Source of the DNA: Parabacteroides sp. 52 | GTDB taxonomy: Bacteria; Bacteroidota; Bacteroidia; Bacteroidales; Tannerellaceae | Assembly (NCBI RefSeq): GCF_010500925.1 | Contig: NZ_QVMG01000001.1 | Location: forward strand, 248,001 to 312,000 | Length of the DNA stretch: 64,000 nt | Direction of reading: 5' to 3' | Part shown: piece after piece, positions 42,781 through 51,785 of the stretch | Position numbering within the stretch: position 1 is the stretch's first letter | Layout of the letters: each line of letters opens with the position of its first letter | Notes under the pieces: generated by a model | The model's input: only the letters and a program-made list of their open reading frames with translations | What the model was told of the DNA's origin: nothing | Database searches by the model: none | Program-made: the position numbers and the translations under genes

Positions 42781-44151
42781 TTATCCGAAAAGCTGGCGGA
42801 AAGCTTCTTCCACCTTTTTTACCTGCACGATCTGAATCTTGCTTTTAGAGACATCAAAACCTTTTAGATTATTATAGGGTATAAGGATACGGGAGAAGCC
42901 TAACTTCTCCGCTTCCAGGATGCGCTGTTCGATCCGGTTAACAGGACGGATCTCACCCGAAAGCCCCACTTCTCCTGCCATACAAATGCCTTGTTCGATA
43001 CTGATATCCAGGCTGGAAGATAAGATGGCACTGATTACAGCCAAGTCTATCGCCGGATCGTTGACCTTCAATCCTCCGGCAATGTTTAGGAAAACATCCT
43101 TTTGCCCCAATTTAAAGCCGGCACGTTTCTCTAATACGGCTAATAACATATTCATCCGGCGCAAATCAAATCCGGTAGCACTCCGCTGTGGAGTGCCATA
43201 TACCGCCGTACTGACCAAAGCCTGTGTTTCGATAAGGAAAGGACGAACTCCTTCTATCGCCGCAGCAATAGCCACACCACTTAATCCTTCATGGTTCTGT
43301 GTAAGCAAAAGCTCCGAAGGGTTACTCACTTCACGCAAACCATTCTGTCTCATTTCATAAATCCCCAACTCGGCTGTACTCCCAAAACGATTCTTTATAC
43401 TCCGAAGGATACGGTACATATAATGTTGGTCTCCTTCAAACTGTAAAACCGTATCTACAATATGTTCCAACACTTTCGGTCCGGCAATACTGCCTTCTTT
43501 GTTGATATGTCCGATCAACAAGACAGGGACCCCCGTCTCTTTTGCATATTTCAGGATAGAAGCACTGCATTCACGTACCTGGGAGATGCTTCCGGGAGAA
43601 GATTCTATCACCTCCGAATGAACTGTTTGAATAGAATCAACAATCATTAGGTCGGGTTGTATATTTTGTGCCTGTACAAAGATTTGTTCCAAATTTGTTT
43701 CACAAAGAATGAAACAATGGGCATTTTCCTGGGAAAGACGATCGGCCCGTAACTTTAATTGACGCCCGCTCTCTTCACCGGAAACGTATAAAGTCTTCAG
43801 TCCTTTCAACTGCAACACCGTTTGAAGCACCAATGTCGATTTGCCAATACCCGGTTCTCCACCGATCAACACCAAGGATCCTTTAACAAGTCCTCCCCCC
43901 AATACCCGGTTCAGTTCTTCATCTCTCAGGTCTATCCGGGCTTCCTCTTCTGTAGTTATATCCCGCAATAAGGTGGGACGCGCTTTTTCTTTGTCTGTCA
44001 TTCCGGGAATCACCCGTTTGGGGGTTACTTCCCGACTAACGACTTCTTCCACATAACTGTTCCATTCGCCACAATTCGGACATTTGCCCAACCATTTGGG
44101 AGAATCGGCTCCACAACCAGAGCAAACATATACAGTTTTTGTCTTTGCCAT
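42781..44151 (-). CDS. radA: DNA repair protein RadA
   Basis: A RecA-like ATPase that helps branch migration in homologous recombination. The 456 residues have the canonical layout: a C4 zinc finger (CSGCGADSPKWLGKCPNCGEW, Cys10 to Cys28), Walker A GGEPGIGKST (about 95-104), Walker B-like LMIVDSIQTV, the RadA-specific motif KNRFGSTAELG (about 252-262), and a C-terminal Lon-like domain (GEVGLSGEIRPV, LGFSRILIPYNN). Length and motifs are normal. It is the first gene of a same-strand run of four (lipoprotein, barrel, FAD oxidoreductase), none of which is known to act in DNA repair. Confidence 0.96.
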   Translation of the reverse strand: MAKTKTVYVCSGCGADSPKWLGKCPNCGEWNSYVEEVVSREVTPKRVIPGMTDKEKARPTLLRDITTEEEARIDLRDEELNRVLGGGLVKGSLVLIGGEPGIGKSTLVLQTVLQLKGLKTLYVSGEESGRQLKLRADRLSQENAHCFILCETNLEQIFVQAQNIQPDLMIVDSIQTVHSEVIESSPGSISQVRECSASILKYAKETGVPVLLIGHINKEGSIAGPKVLEHIVDTVLQFEGDQHYMYRILRSIKNRFGSTAELGIYEMRQNGLREVSNPSELLLTQNHEGLSGVAIAAAIEGVRPFLIETQALVSTAVYGTPQRSATGFDLRRMNMLLAVLEKRAGFKLGQKDVFLNIAGGLKVNDPAIDLAVISAILSSSLDISIEQGICMAGEVGLSGEIRPVNRIEQRILEAEKLGFSRILIPYNNLKGFDVSKSKIQIVQVKKVEEAFRQLFG

Positions 44152-44213
44152 CTATATTCTTATTTGGATGTAAAGGTATAAAAAGTCAACTACATAGCAA
44201 CCTATTGACAATC

Positions 44214-44252
44214 ATCAAACCTTTTTTGTTAGTTATCAAACCCCTATCAAAG
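44214..44252. promoter_or_regulatory. Candidate activator sites upstream of the amino-sugar operon
   Basis: ATCAAACC occurs at 44214-44221 and 44235-44242, exactly 21 bp apart, and ATCAAAG follows at 44246-44252. Spacing of about two and then one helical turn fits direct-repeat sites bound by AraC-type regulators, such as the HTCS at 54017-58036. The rest of the 44152-44359 gap shows no clear -33/-7 promoter. Confidence 0.35.
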
Positions 44253-44359
44253 CATTGTTTCGTAGTATTGTATGCGAAAACCACGAAGACAATATAAAGC
44301 CCCATCCGGAGCTGTAGCCATGCATATGGAATCAAGATACATACAAAAAAGAAGACTAT

Positions 44360-45097
44360 ATGAAAATTACTATTACTAAAAATGAAACAGCGTTCGATCA
44401 TACGGCAGCCTGGAGAATCATCGGAGAAATACTATCTAATCCTCAAGCAGTTATCGGATTATCCACCGGTAAAACAACAAAGAATCTCCACCTATTAATC
44501 AGCGAAATATATAAAGCGCATCCCTTTTCTGTATCTGAAATCACATTCTTTGGAGTAGATGAAGTGACCAACGTACCCCGCGAATATGTCGGTGCATGTT
44601 ATACAATGTTGAAAAATGAAATAATAGATGCATTGGGTATTGAAGAAAAAAACTTTATCATGCCACCGACCTTCTCTAGCGATTTCCCTAAAGAATGCCA
44701 CATATTTCAGGAGGCTATTGAAAAAAGAGGAGGCGTCGATCTGCAGATACTAGGATTAGGGACTAATGGTCACCTGGGATTTAATCAGCCCGGCACTCCT
44801 TTTGAAAGGGAAACATGGCTTTCAAAAATGGACGAAGAATTGGAAGTCCGTATCCGAAAAGAAACCAACTCTTCTGCAGACAAAGAATTAGGAGGATTGA
44901 CTTTAGGTATTAAAAACATTATGCAAGCACGCAAAATAATACTGGTAGCCAAAGGTATATCCAAAGCTGCCATCGTGAAAGAAATGATAGAAGGCCCTGT
45001 GACAACAGATCTGCCGGCCTCTATCCTGCAACTTCACCCGCACTGTGAATGCTTACTCGATACTGAATCGGCAAGTATGCTGACAAGAGACTGGTAA
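44360..45097 (+). CDS. NagB-family amino-sugar-6-phosphate deaminase/isomerase
   Basis: A 245-residue enzyme of the glucosamine/galactosamine-6-phosphate isomerase family, which deaminates amino-sugar-6-phosphates to a ketohexose-6-phosphate plus ammonia. Motifs: VIGLSTGKTTKNL (phosphate loop), FFGVDEVTNVP with the conserved catalytic Asp, and GLGTNGHLGFNQPGTPF with the catalytic His. In E. coli NagB the latter motif carries Asp141 and Glu148; here they are Asn and Gln. The Asn is common in related enzymes, the Gln is less usual. The C-terminus LPASILQLHPHCECLLD resembles the galactosamine-6-phosphate branch (AgaI). It is the first gene of the catabolic operon and would connect the released amino sugar to glycolysis. 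Confidence 0.85.
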   Translation: MKITITKNETAFDHTAAWRIIGEILSNPQAVIGLSTGKTTKNLHLLISEIYKAHPFSVSEITFFGVDEVTNVPREYVGACYTMLKNEIIDALGIEEKNFIMPPTFSSDFPKECHIFQEAIEKRGGVDLQILGLGTNGHLGFNQPGTPFERETWLSKMDEELEVRIRKETNSSADKELGGLTLGIKNIMQARKIILVAKGISKAAIVKEMIEGPVTTDLPASILQLHPHCECLLDTESASMLTRDW

Positions 45098-45136
45098 TAT
45101 ACAGATTGTTTAACCTATTTATACGAACAAAGTACC

Positions 45137-46465
45137 ATGACACAACAAGAGAAACAAATAAGTTATATAGGCCCTTTTATCACCATGGTCTTCCTCTTTT
45201 TCATTGTCGGTTTCCTGACAACAGCCAACACACAGTTTCAAGCACCCCTAAAGGAAGCATTCCTTACCGGGGTAGGTGATTTAAAAAATACTTTCGCTAC
45301 CCTGATCACTTTCTCCTGGTTCCTGGCTTATCCACTTTGTGGAAAGGTAGGTTCTACCTGGACCTCACATTATGGATATAAAGGAACCCTCATACGTTCC
45401 CTTTTTATTATGATACTGGGACTGGGATTCTTTTTCTTTTCTTCCTGGTTCACGATTCGTTTTCCGCAGGCAAACCTGCATATAGGAACCCATATCGTTC
45501 CTATCGGATTTTTTATTTTCCTGTTGGGTTCCTTTGTTGTAGGGGCTTCCGCAACGATTTTACAGGTTGTGATTAACCCTTATCTGACTGCCTGTTTCGT
45601 GAAAGGGACACAACCAATTCAACGTATGGCGATCGGAGGATCGGCAAACTCTATCGGAACAACGATCGCCCCTTTCTTTGTTACAGGCATTGTATTTGGA
45701 GGTTTAGCCATGGAAGAGGTACAAGTGAACCAACTGATGCTCCCTTTCCTGGCTTTAATGGTTATCATTGCCATTATCGTACTCACTCTGATGAAACTAT
45801 CTCTTCCGGATATACAAGGGACAAAAGCGGAAGAAGGGGAAAAGCTGGAAAAGAGTGTATGGTCATTCCGCCACCTTACGTTAGGAGTCATCGCTATATT
45901 CTTCTATGTAGGTGTAGAGGTGTGTATTGGTGCCAACATCAACCTCTATGCGATTGAACAAGAGTCCTTAAACGGTCCCTTCTCTTTCTGCGGTAACAGT
46001 TCATTCACTTTGTTTGGCATCCACTTTGCGATCCCGGCACTGATGGCCACTTTGTACTGGGGCGGAATGCTTATCGGCAGGTTGGTCGGCAGCTCTCTAC
46101 GTACCGTTCCTGCCCGCGTACAATTAATCGTAACAACCATATCAGCCACTGTATTGACCTTATTAGCCATCGGTTTAAACAATCCCTGGTTATTAACGGC
46201 AGTCGGTCTGTTTCATTCGATTATGTGGGGAGCCATCTTTACCCTGTCGGTAGCCCGGTTGGGTAAATACACCTCCGTAGCATCCGGTGTATTCATGATC
46301 GGTGTTGTTGGTGGTGCTATCCTTCCTTTATTACAGGGAGTGCTTGCCGACACAATGGGTGGATGGCGTTGGTCCTGGTTTATTGTGATCTTTGGGGAAT
46401 TATTTATGTTATACTACGCATTAATCGGTTCAAAAGTGTATCAATCAGCTGAAACAGAAATATGA
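45137..46465 (+). CDS. MFS sugar permease (FucP/NagP-like)
   Basis: A 442-residue major facilitator with 12 predicted helices, of the fucose/glucose/N-acetylglucosamine:proton symporter group common in Bacteroidetes. Recognisable parts are FFIVGFLTTANTQFQAPLK in helix 1, where other FucP-like proteins have a similar N-rich motif, SATILQVVINPYLTACF, and the second-half repeat GALLPLLQG-like VVGGAILPLLQGVLAD. It probably imports a monosaccharide or disaccharide released by the hydrolases downstream. The stop overlaps the GH18 ATG by four bases (46462-46465), showing tight coupling. The NagB gene lies 39 bp upstream. Confidence 0.88.
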   Translation: MTQQEKQISYIGPFITMVFLFFIVGFLTTANTQFQAPLKEAFLTGVGDLKNTFATLITFSWFLAYPLCGKVGSTWTSHYGYKGTLIRSLFIMILGLGFFFFSSWFTIRFPQANLHIGTHIVPIGFFIFLLGSFVVGASATILQVVINPYLTACFVKGTQPIQRMAIGGSANSIGTTIAPFFVTGIVFGGLAMEEVQVNQLMLPFLALMVIIAIIVLTLMKLSLPDIQGTKAEEGEKLEKSVWSFRHLTLGVIAIFFYVGVEVCIGANINLYAIEQESLNGPFSFCGNSSFTLFGIHFAIPALMATLYWGGMLIGRLVGSSLRTVPARVQLIVTTISATVLTLLAIGLNNPWLLTAVGLFHSIMWGAIFTLSVARLGKYTSVASGVFMIGVVGGAILPLLQGVLADTMGGWRWSWFIVIFGELFMLYYALIGSKVYQSAETEI

Positions 46466-47487
46466 GAACTCTAAAAACAATTCTGATACCCATTCTGATA
46501 CTACTTACCGGAATAGGTTGCAATACAAAAAAAGGAAATCCCTATCGGGAAGAAAAGAAGAAAGTAGTAATTGCTTATGTTACTTCCTGGAGTAATACAA
46601 TTCCTGATCCGACTTATATAACGCATATTAATTATGCATTCGGCCATGTAAACGATTCTTTTGATGGTGTACGCATAAGCAATGAGGAACGTCTAAAACA
46701 AATTACGGCTTTAAAAAGAGAAACTCCATCTTTGAAAGTCCTCTTATCTATCGGTGGATGGGGAAGCGGCCGTTTCTGTGAGATGGCAGCTGATGAAACA
46801 CACAGAAGAAGCTTTGCCGCAGATTGCAAACGGGTAATCCATGAATTTGACCTGGATGGCATTGATATCGATTGGGAATATCCTACCTCTTCCATGGCTA
46901 ATATATCTTCTTCACCGGAGGATACACAAAACTATACACTGTTAATGAGAGATATACGCGCAGCTATCGGTAAAGAGATGTTATTGACACAAGCCACTGT
47001 GGCAAGTGCCCAATACATAGACTTCAAAGCGATCGATCCATATATAGACTTTACCAATATAATGGCTTATGACATGGCTTCTTCTCCCAAACATCACGCA
47101 GCGTTGTATCGTTCGGAAAATGCGGGGGGAATTACTTCAGATGAAGCAGTAAAAGCGCATTTGGCAGCCGGAGTGCCTCCTCAAAAGCTGGTACTTGGAA
47201 TGCCTTTCTACGGACGGGCCGATGAGAGTCTTTCTCATTTTACCGATTACAAAAAAATTGAAAAGCTGACAGGATATACCCGGAAATGGGATGATACGGC
47301 TCAGGTTCCATACCTGACAAATGACCAAGGGTTATTCGTTTGCGGATATGACGACCCTCAGTCATTGGCTATCAAATGCCAGTACATCCTGGATAACGGA
47401 CTATTGGGAGCCATGTATTGGGATTATGACGGAGATAACGAAGCCGGAAACTTGCGCCAAACCGTTTACAACAGCCTGAATAAATAA
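46462..47487 (+). CDS. GH18 chitinase-like lipoprotein
   Basis: A 341-residue glycoside hydrolase of family 18, anchored as a lipoprotein (lipobox LTGIGC, Cys20). GH18 enzymes cleave beta-1,4-GlcNAc bonds (chitin, chitooligosaccharides, or the chitobiose core of N-glycans). The first conserved motif is KVLLSIGGWGSG. The catalytic D-x2-D-x-D-x-E motif is intact in DLDGIDIDWEYP with the acid Glu. FTNIMAYDM supplies the substrate-binding Tyr and Asp, and the barrel closes with LGAMYWDYDGD. All catalytic residues are present. It is coupled to the MFS gene and followed by GH9 after 10 bp. Probably it acts in the periplasm or at the outer membrane. Confidence 0.92.
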   Translation: MRTLKTILIPILILLTGIGCNTKKGNPYREEKKKVVIAYVTSWSNTIPDPTYITHINYAFGHVNDSFDGVRISNEERLKQITALKRETPSLKVLLSIGGWGSGRFCEMAADETHRRSFAADCKRVIHEFDLDGIDIDWEYPTSSMANISSSPEDTQNYTLLMRDIRAAIGKEMLLTQATVASAQYIDFKAIDPYIDFTNIMAYDMASSPKHHAALYRSENAGGITSDEAVKAHLAAGVPPQKLVLGMPFYGRADESLSHFTDYKKIEKLTGYTRKWDDTAQVPYLTNDQGLFVCGYDDPQSLAIKCQYILDNGLLGAMYWDYDGDNEAGNLRQTVYNSLNK

Positions 47488-47497
47488 TCAATGACTC

Positions 47498-49984
47498 ATG
47501 CAGATACTTATAAAAAGACATACCATTGTATACATTATCCTGACGCTTCTTGCAAGTGAGACAACTGCCTTTTCCCAAACGCGGATAACACCCGATGAAA
47601 CATTGGAAAAGGCAATCATACAAACAGGACTTATCCATAGCCCATTACCGATCGACGACTCCCGGTCATTCGAAGCCAACGGACTGAAAAAGAAGATACT
47701 GTATAGTAAACCATTGAATGAATGGAAAGACCTTACAATGTGGAAACATGCAGGAATAGGTGAAATGACGACTTCGATGAAACACACGGTTTCCGGACAA
47801 GGTAGTTTGAAACTATCCTACCCAACCTCCACCGGTAAAAGGGCAGAAGGAAGTCCTTCCGATCCCGACTATGCCACTTATGGAAACTCTCGTATCAATC
47901 TGGATATAAAAGGAGAAAATTGGGAAAAGTACAACCGTATACTCTTTGATATATACCCCGATTGCGACGGGGCCCGTGTCGTCAATCTGAATCTGTCTTT
48001 TGAGAACGAAGATACCCCGAAAAGACCAGGAACCAACCGCAAGTCTGGTTCCCATCTGATAAACCTGGTGAATAAACAATGGAACCGCTGTTTCCTTGAC
48101 CTCGATGAGTATCAACGGGATAAGGTTTCACGGATCGGCTTTAGCGTTTCTTTGAAAGGGAAAGACAGGACTACGGGAGATTCGGCGATCTATTATATCG
48201 ATAAAATCGAATTGCAGCAGATAGAAGACCCCGAAATTGTAAGTGGGTGGATGCCGGGCATTAACAAAATTGTTTATTCCTCTACCGGTTATATGTTGCA
48301 TGACCGCAAGACTGCGATTGTCCATATGGATAAAAAGAAACACAACAACCTTTTCCAACTCATTGACACCCAAAAGAACCACCCTGTACTTCATGGTCGG
48401 ATCACCCATGAAAAGACCACTCTCGGTGAATTTGATGTATTAGACTTCTCCTCCTTCAATCAACCGGGTTATTATCTACTGAAAGTAGGAGACGTGACCA
48501 CTCCCTCTTTCCGCATCGGAGAACACCTTTGGCAGAATTCGCTTTGGAGAGTACTGAATTTCATATTCTGCCAACGTTGCGGTTATCCCGTGCCAGGCAA
48601 ACATGGGAGTTGCCATACCGACTTATGTTCCGAACATAACGGAAAAAAGATTTCCTACGCAGGCGGTTGGCATGATGCTGGTGACCTGTCTCAACAAACA
48701 CTTCAGACCGGTGATGTCACGTATGCCCTATTGGAAGCATACAATAAACTGAAATACAAAAACGAACTCTTGGCAGCGCGTCTGTTGGAAGAAGCCGAAT
48801 GGGGATTGGAGTTTATCCTGAAAAACCGTTATGGGGATGGATATCGTGCCAGCAGTGTCGGGCTTCTTATCTGGCAGGATGGCGTATTTAACACCTTGGA
48901 TGATATCTCTTCCGTACGTGTGCAAAACCTGGCATTCAACAACTTCCTGTATGCTGGTTATGAAGCCTATGCTGCGCTTTCGATCGACCGGGATCCGATG
49001 TTACAGGAACATCTCCAACGGGTAGCTAAAGAAGATTTTGCCTTTGCCATGAAAAGACACGAAGAGGTCGGATACGGAGAATTTATTCATTTCTATGAAC
49101 ATGGATATAATACGTCCGAAAGTCAATACATGGCAACTATTTCCTGGGCGGCAAGCATGCTCTATAAATTGACAAAAGAACCGCAGTATGCCCGGTTAGC
49201 CACAGAATATATTCAATTCACCCTGGACTGTCAACGGAAAGAACCGCTGGAAGATACAAACAAAACAAAAGGCTTCTTCTACCGGGATAAATCAAAAAAG
49301 TCAATTGTTCATTATATTCATCAATCCAGGGAACAAGTATATATGCAGGCAATGACATTGCTTTGTGAAACCCAACCACAGCATCCGGATTATACCCTGT
49401 GGGTCGAATCGATCCGTCTCTATGGAGGCTATCTGAAAGGATTGATGCCATATACTGCACCCTACGGTATGTTGTCCAGCGGTGTCTATCATATCGACGA
49501 AGCCCAGGACTCTGTTAGTTTCTACCGTTTACATCTCTTCCCTCCGAAAAATGCCAAAGAGTTGTACGGAGAACAAATCAGAAAAGGCGTACAATTAGAT
49601 AAAGAACATTATATGAAACGTTTCCCTGTCTGGTTCAGCATCTTCAACGGAAACACAGCCGTGCATCTCTCCACAGGAAAAGCCGCCGCCCTATGCGGTC
49701 ACTTCCTTCAGGATGAAGAATTGCTTCGCATAGGACGGGAGCAACTCTATTGGACAGTAGGTAAAAACCCTTTCGGACAATCTCTCATTTACGGAGAAGG
49801 ACATAATTATCCCCAGCAAGACAACTTCTCCTCTGGTGAAGCTGTCGGTGAAATGCCGGTAGGTATCCGTTCCTTGCATAATGAAGATATCCCCTATTGG
49901 CCACAAACCAATAATGCCTGCTACAAAGAAGTATGGGTTACCTCAGCAGGCAAATGGATTACTTTAGCTATAGAATATGAATAA
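47498..49984 (+). CDS. GH9 glycoside hydrolase with N-terminal beta domains
   Basis: An 828-residue exported hydrolase. Signal peptide 1-27. Residues about 60-245 form a jelly-roll, probably carbohydrate-binding. Residues about 255-345 are the CelD_N-type Ig-like domain of GH9 enzymes. The (alpha/alpha)6 GH9 domain follows, with the nucleophile/base motif YAGGWHDAGDLSQQT (about 387-401). The C-terminal part has NNACYKEVW, where the general-acid Glu is expected. Family 9 contains endoglucanases but also exo-beta-glucosaminidases, and the latter fits the neighbours GH18 and NagB-like better. The substrate assignment is inference. The end overlaps the upstream ATG of the ThuA frame by a few bases. 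Confidence 0.88.
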   Translation: MQILIKRHTIVYIILTLLASETTAFSQTRITPDETLEKAIIQTGLIHSPLPIDDSRSFEANGLKKKILYSKPLNEWKDLTMWKHAGIGEMTTSMKHTVSGQGSLKLSYPTSTGKRAEGSPSDPDYATYGNSRINLDIKGENWEKYNRILFDIYPDCDGARVVNLNLSFENEDTPKRPGTNRKSGSHLINLVNKQWNRCFLDLDEYQRDKVSRIGFSVSLKGKDRTTGDSAIYYIDKIELQQIEDPEIVSGWMPGINKIVYSSTGYMLHDRKTAIVHMDKKKHNNLFQLIDTQKNHPVLHGRITHEKTTLGEFDVLDFSSFNQPGYYLLKVGDVTTPSFRIGEHLWQNSLWRVLNFIFCQRCGYPVPGKHGSCHTDLCSEHNGKKISYAGGWHDAGDLSQQTLQTGDVTYALLEAYNKLKYKNELLAARLLEEAEWGLEFILKNRYGDGYRASSVGLLIWQDGVFNTLDDISSVRVQNLAFNNFLYAGYEAYAALSIDRDPMLQEHLQRVAKEDFAFAMKRHEEVGYGEFIHFYEHGYNTSESQYMATISWAASMLYKLTKEPQYARLATEYIQFTLDCQRKEPLEDTNKTKGFFYRDKSKKSIVHYIHQSREQVYMQAMTLLCETQPQHPDYTLWVESIRLYGGYLKGLMPYTAPYGMLSSGVYHIDEAQDSVSFYRLHLFPPKNAKELYGEQIRKGVQLDKEHYMKRFPVWFSIFNGNTAVHLSTGKAAALCGHFLQDEELLRIGREQLYWTVGKNPFGQSLIYGEGHNYPQQDNFSSGEAVGEMPVGIRSLHNEDIPYWPQTNNACYKEVWVTSAGKWITLAIEYE

Positions 49985-50021
49985 ACCGAATTATAAACAT
50001 TTCTATTATTTTTACACCCTT

Positions 50022-50822
50022 ATGAAAAAGACAGGTAGCTTATTCGTGCTTATAGCACTCATCGTATGCAGTTGCAGTATGAAAACCGCTTCTCAAAAAG
50101 AGGAGAAAGCCACAACAGTAGGCAAAGAAAACAAACCATTCAATGTCTTGGTACTGACAGAACGCGGTGGTCAACACGGAGGTTTTACCGATGCCGCCCT
50201 GCAATGGCTGGAACAAGAAAAAGAAACGCAAGATTTTATTTTCACAGAGATCAACAATACCCAACCGATCAATGCAGCATATCTTTCTCAATACAACCTG
50301 ATCATCCAACTGGATTTCCCTCCATATACCTGGACTCAGGAGGCAGAAAATGCGTTTATGCAATATATCGATAATGGATTAGGAGGCTGGGTAGGTTTTC
50401 ACCATGCGACCCTGCTCGGGGAATTCGACGGATATCCTATGTGGGAATGGTTTTCTGAATTTATGGGAGGTATCCGTTTCCAAAATTATATCGCACCTCT
50501 GGCTGACGGCACTGTTAAGGTTGAGGATAAAGAACATCCGGTGATGAAAGGCGTAAACGAATCATTCGTCATACCTGATGACGAATGGTATACCTTTGAC
50601 AAAAACCCGCGCCCGAACGTACAGGTATTAGCTTCTGTGGATGAATCTACCTATCAACCGACATCGGATATAAAAATGGGAGATCACCCGGTGGTTTGGG
50701 TGAATAAGAAAAAAAAAGCACGGAACGTCTATTTTCTGATCGGCCATAGCAATAAGCTTTTCGATACCCCGGAGTTCACGACCATGTTCAGAAACGCTAT
50801 CCAATGGGGAGCCGGTAAATAA
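50022..50822 (+). CDS. ThuA-like lipoprotein
   Basis: A ThuA-domain protein (class I glutamine amidotransferase-like fold). From the ATG at 50022 it has 266 residues with a lipoprotein signal (lipobox in IVCSC). The ATG at 49977 would overlap GH9 and put 15 residues before the signal, so it is less likely. Motifs of the fold: FNVLVLTERGGQHGGFTDAAL, YNLIIQLDFPPYTWTQ, GGWVGFHHATLL (nucleophile-elbow position has His, not Cys), KEHPVMKGV and PVVWVNKKKKARNVYFLIGHS. ThuA was linked to trehalose use in rhizobia. In Bacteroidetes these proteins often sit in polysaccharide loci, with suspected activity on sugar derivatives. The next gene encodes a paralogue. Confidence 0.82.
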   Translation: MKKTGSLFVLIALIVCSCSMKTASQKEEKATTVGKENKPFNVLVLTERGGQHGGFTDAALQWLEQEKETQDFIFTEINNTQPINAAYLSQYNLIIQLDFPPYTWTQEAENAFMQYIDNGLGGWVGFHHATLLGEFDGYPMWEWFSEFMGGIRFQNYIAPLADGTVKVEDKEHPVMKGVNESFVIPDDEWYTFDKNPRPNVQVLASVDESTYQPTSDIKMGDHPVVWVNKKKKARNVYFLIGHSNKLFDTPEFTTMFRNAIQWGAGK

Positions 50823-50854
50823 TTCATATCTATTAATAATATATCTTTATACAC

Positions 50855-51670
50855 ATGAAAAATAAAACATTCACTTTCGTCTCTCTTTTCCTTTTCAGCC
50901 TTCTTTTTTCTGCACAGGCACAGATACCGGAAGGATATCCGGCTAATTACGCCAACGGTCCGCGGTTCAAGGCACTTGTTTATTATACACATCATGCCGA
51001 AGAAGCACATGTGGACTTTGCCAAACAAGGAGTTGAGTTCTTCAAAAAACTAAATTACGGAAAAGGGTTTATCCTGGATATCACGATGGATCTTTCCGAA
51101 TATCCCTATGAAAAATTGAAAGAATATAATATCGTCGTTATGCTCAATGGCTATCCCTCTTCCCAAACAGAACGGGAAACGTTCCAGAAATATATGGAAA
51201 ACGGCGGAGGATGGATGGGTTTCCATGTAGCTGCCTATAACGATAAAAACGCCCAATGGCCCTGGTTCCTTGATTTCTTAGGAGGCGGTGTATTCTATTG
51301 TAACAACTGGCCCCCTCAACCGGTCAAATTGGTTGTGGACAATACCTCGCATCCCATCACGAAAAACCTGCCGGTCTCTTTCATTGCCCCGGATAGCGAA
51401 TGGTACCAATGGAATCCCAGCCCGAGAGAGAATAAAGATGTAGAAGTCTTACTTTCCATTTCTCCGGACAATTATCCTTTAGGGATAAAGGATGTTGTCA
51501 ATTTCGGAGACTTCCCTGTCGTATGGACCCATAAGAAATACCGGATGATCTACCTGAATATGGGGCATGGGGATGAAGAATTTACCGATGCTACACAGAA
51601 GTTATTATTTATAAATGCCTTCCGTTGGGTAGTAAGTAAAAGTCCTCAAGGAGATCCGTTTAAGAAATAA
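50855..51670 (+). CDS. ThuA-like secreted protein (paralogue of the previous gene)
   Basis: A 271-residue exported ThuA-domain protein with a type I signal (1-22, ending AQAQ). It matches its neighbour throughout: FKALVYYTHHAEEAHVDFAKQ, YNIVVMLNGYPSSQTERE, GGWMGFHVAAYN, NTSHPITKNLP, and PVVWTHKKYRMIYLNMGHGDEE. The catalytic cysteine of true amidotransferases is absent here too. As it is soluble and its neighbour lipid-anchored, the two may form a hetero-pair. It is the last gene of the operon, followed by a perfect terminator at 51698-51747. The exact reaction is unknown. Confidence 0.82.
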   Translation: MKNKTFTFVSLFLFSLLFSAQAQIPEGYPANYANGPRFKALVYYTHHAEEAHVDFAKQGVEFFKKLNYGKGFILDITMDLSEYPYEKLKEYNIVVMLNGYPSSQTERETFQKYMENGGGWMGFHVAAYNDKNAQWPWFLDFLGGGVFYCNNWPPQPVKLVVDNTSHPITKNLPVSFIAPDSEWYQWNPSPRENKDVEVLLSISPDNYPLGIKDVVNFGDFPVVWTHKKYRMIYLNMGHGDEEFTDATQKLLFINAFRWVVSKSPQGDPFKK

Positions 51671-51697
51671 ATTATTCCCCTTCAGTTATAAAAAGAG

Positions 51698-51747
51698 GAT
51701 GTCTCCCATGTTCGTTATAAATAGAACATGGGAGACATCTTTTTTTT
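51698..51747 (+). terminator. Terminator of the amino-sugar operon
   Basis: GATGTCTCCCATGTTC (51698-51713) pairs perfectly with GAACATGGGAGACATC (51724-51739) and is followed by eight T residues. With flanking A and T runs it can also act in reverse for the convergent GH2 gene. Confidence 0.92.
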
Positions 51748-51785
51748 CTTTTATTGAACGATTGGAGAAATAGTTTCTTTTCTCT

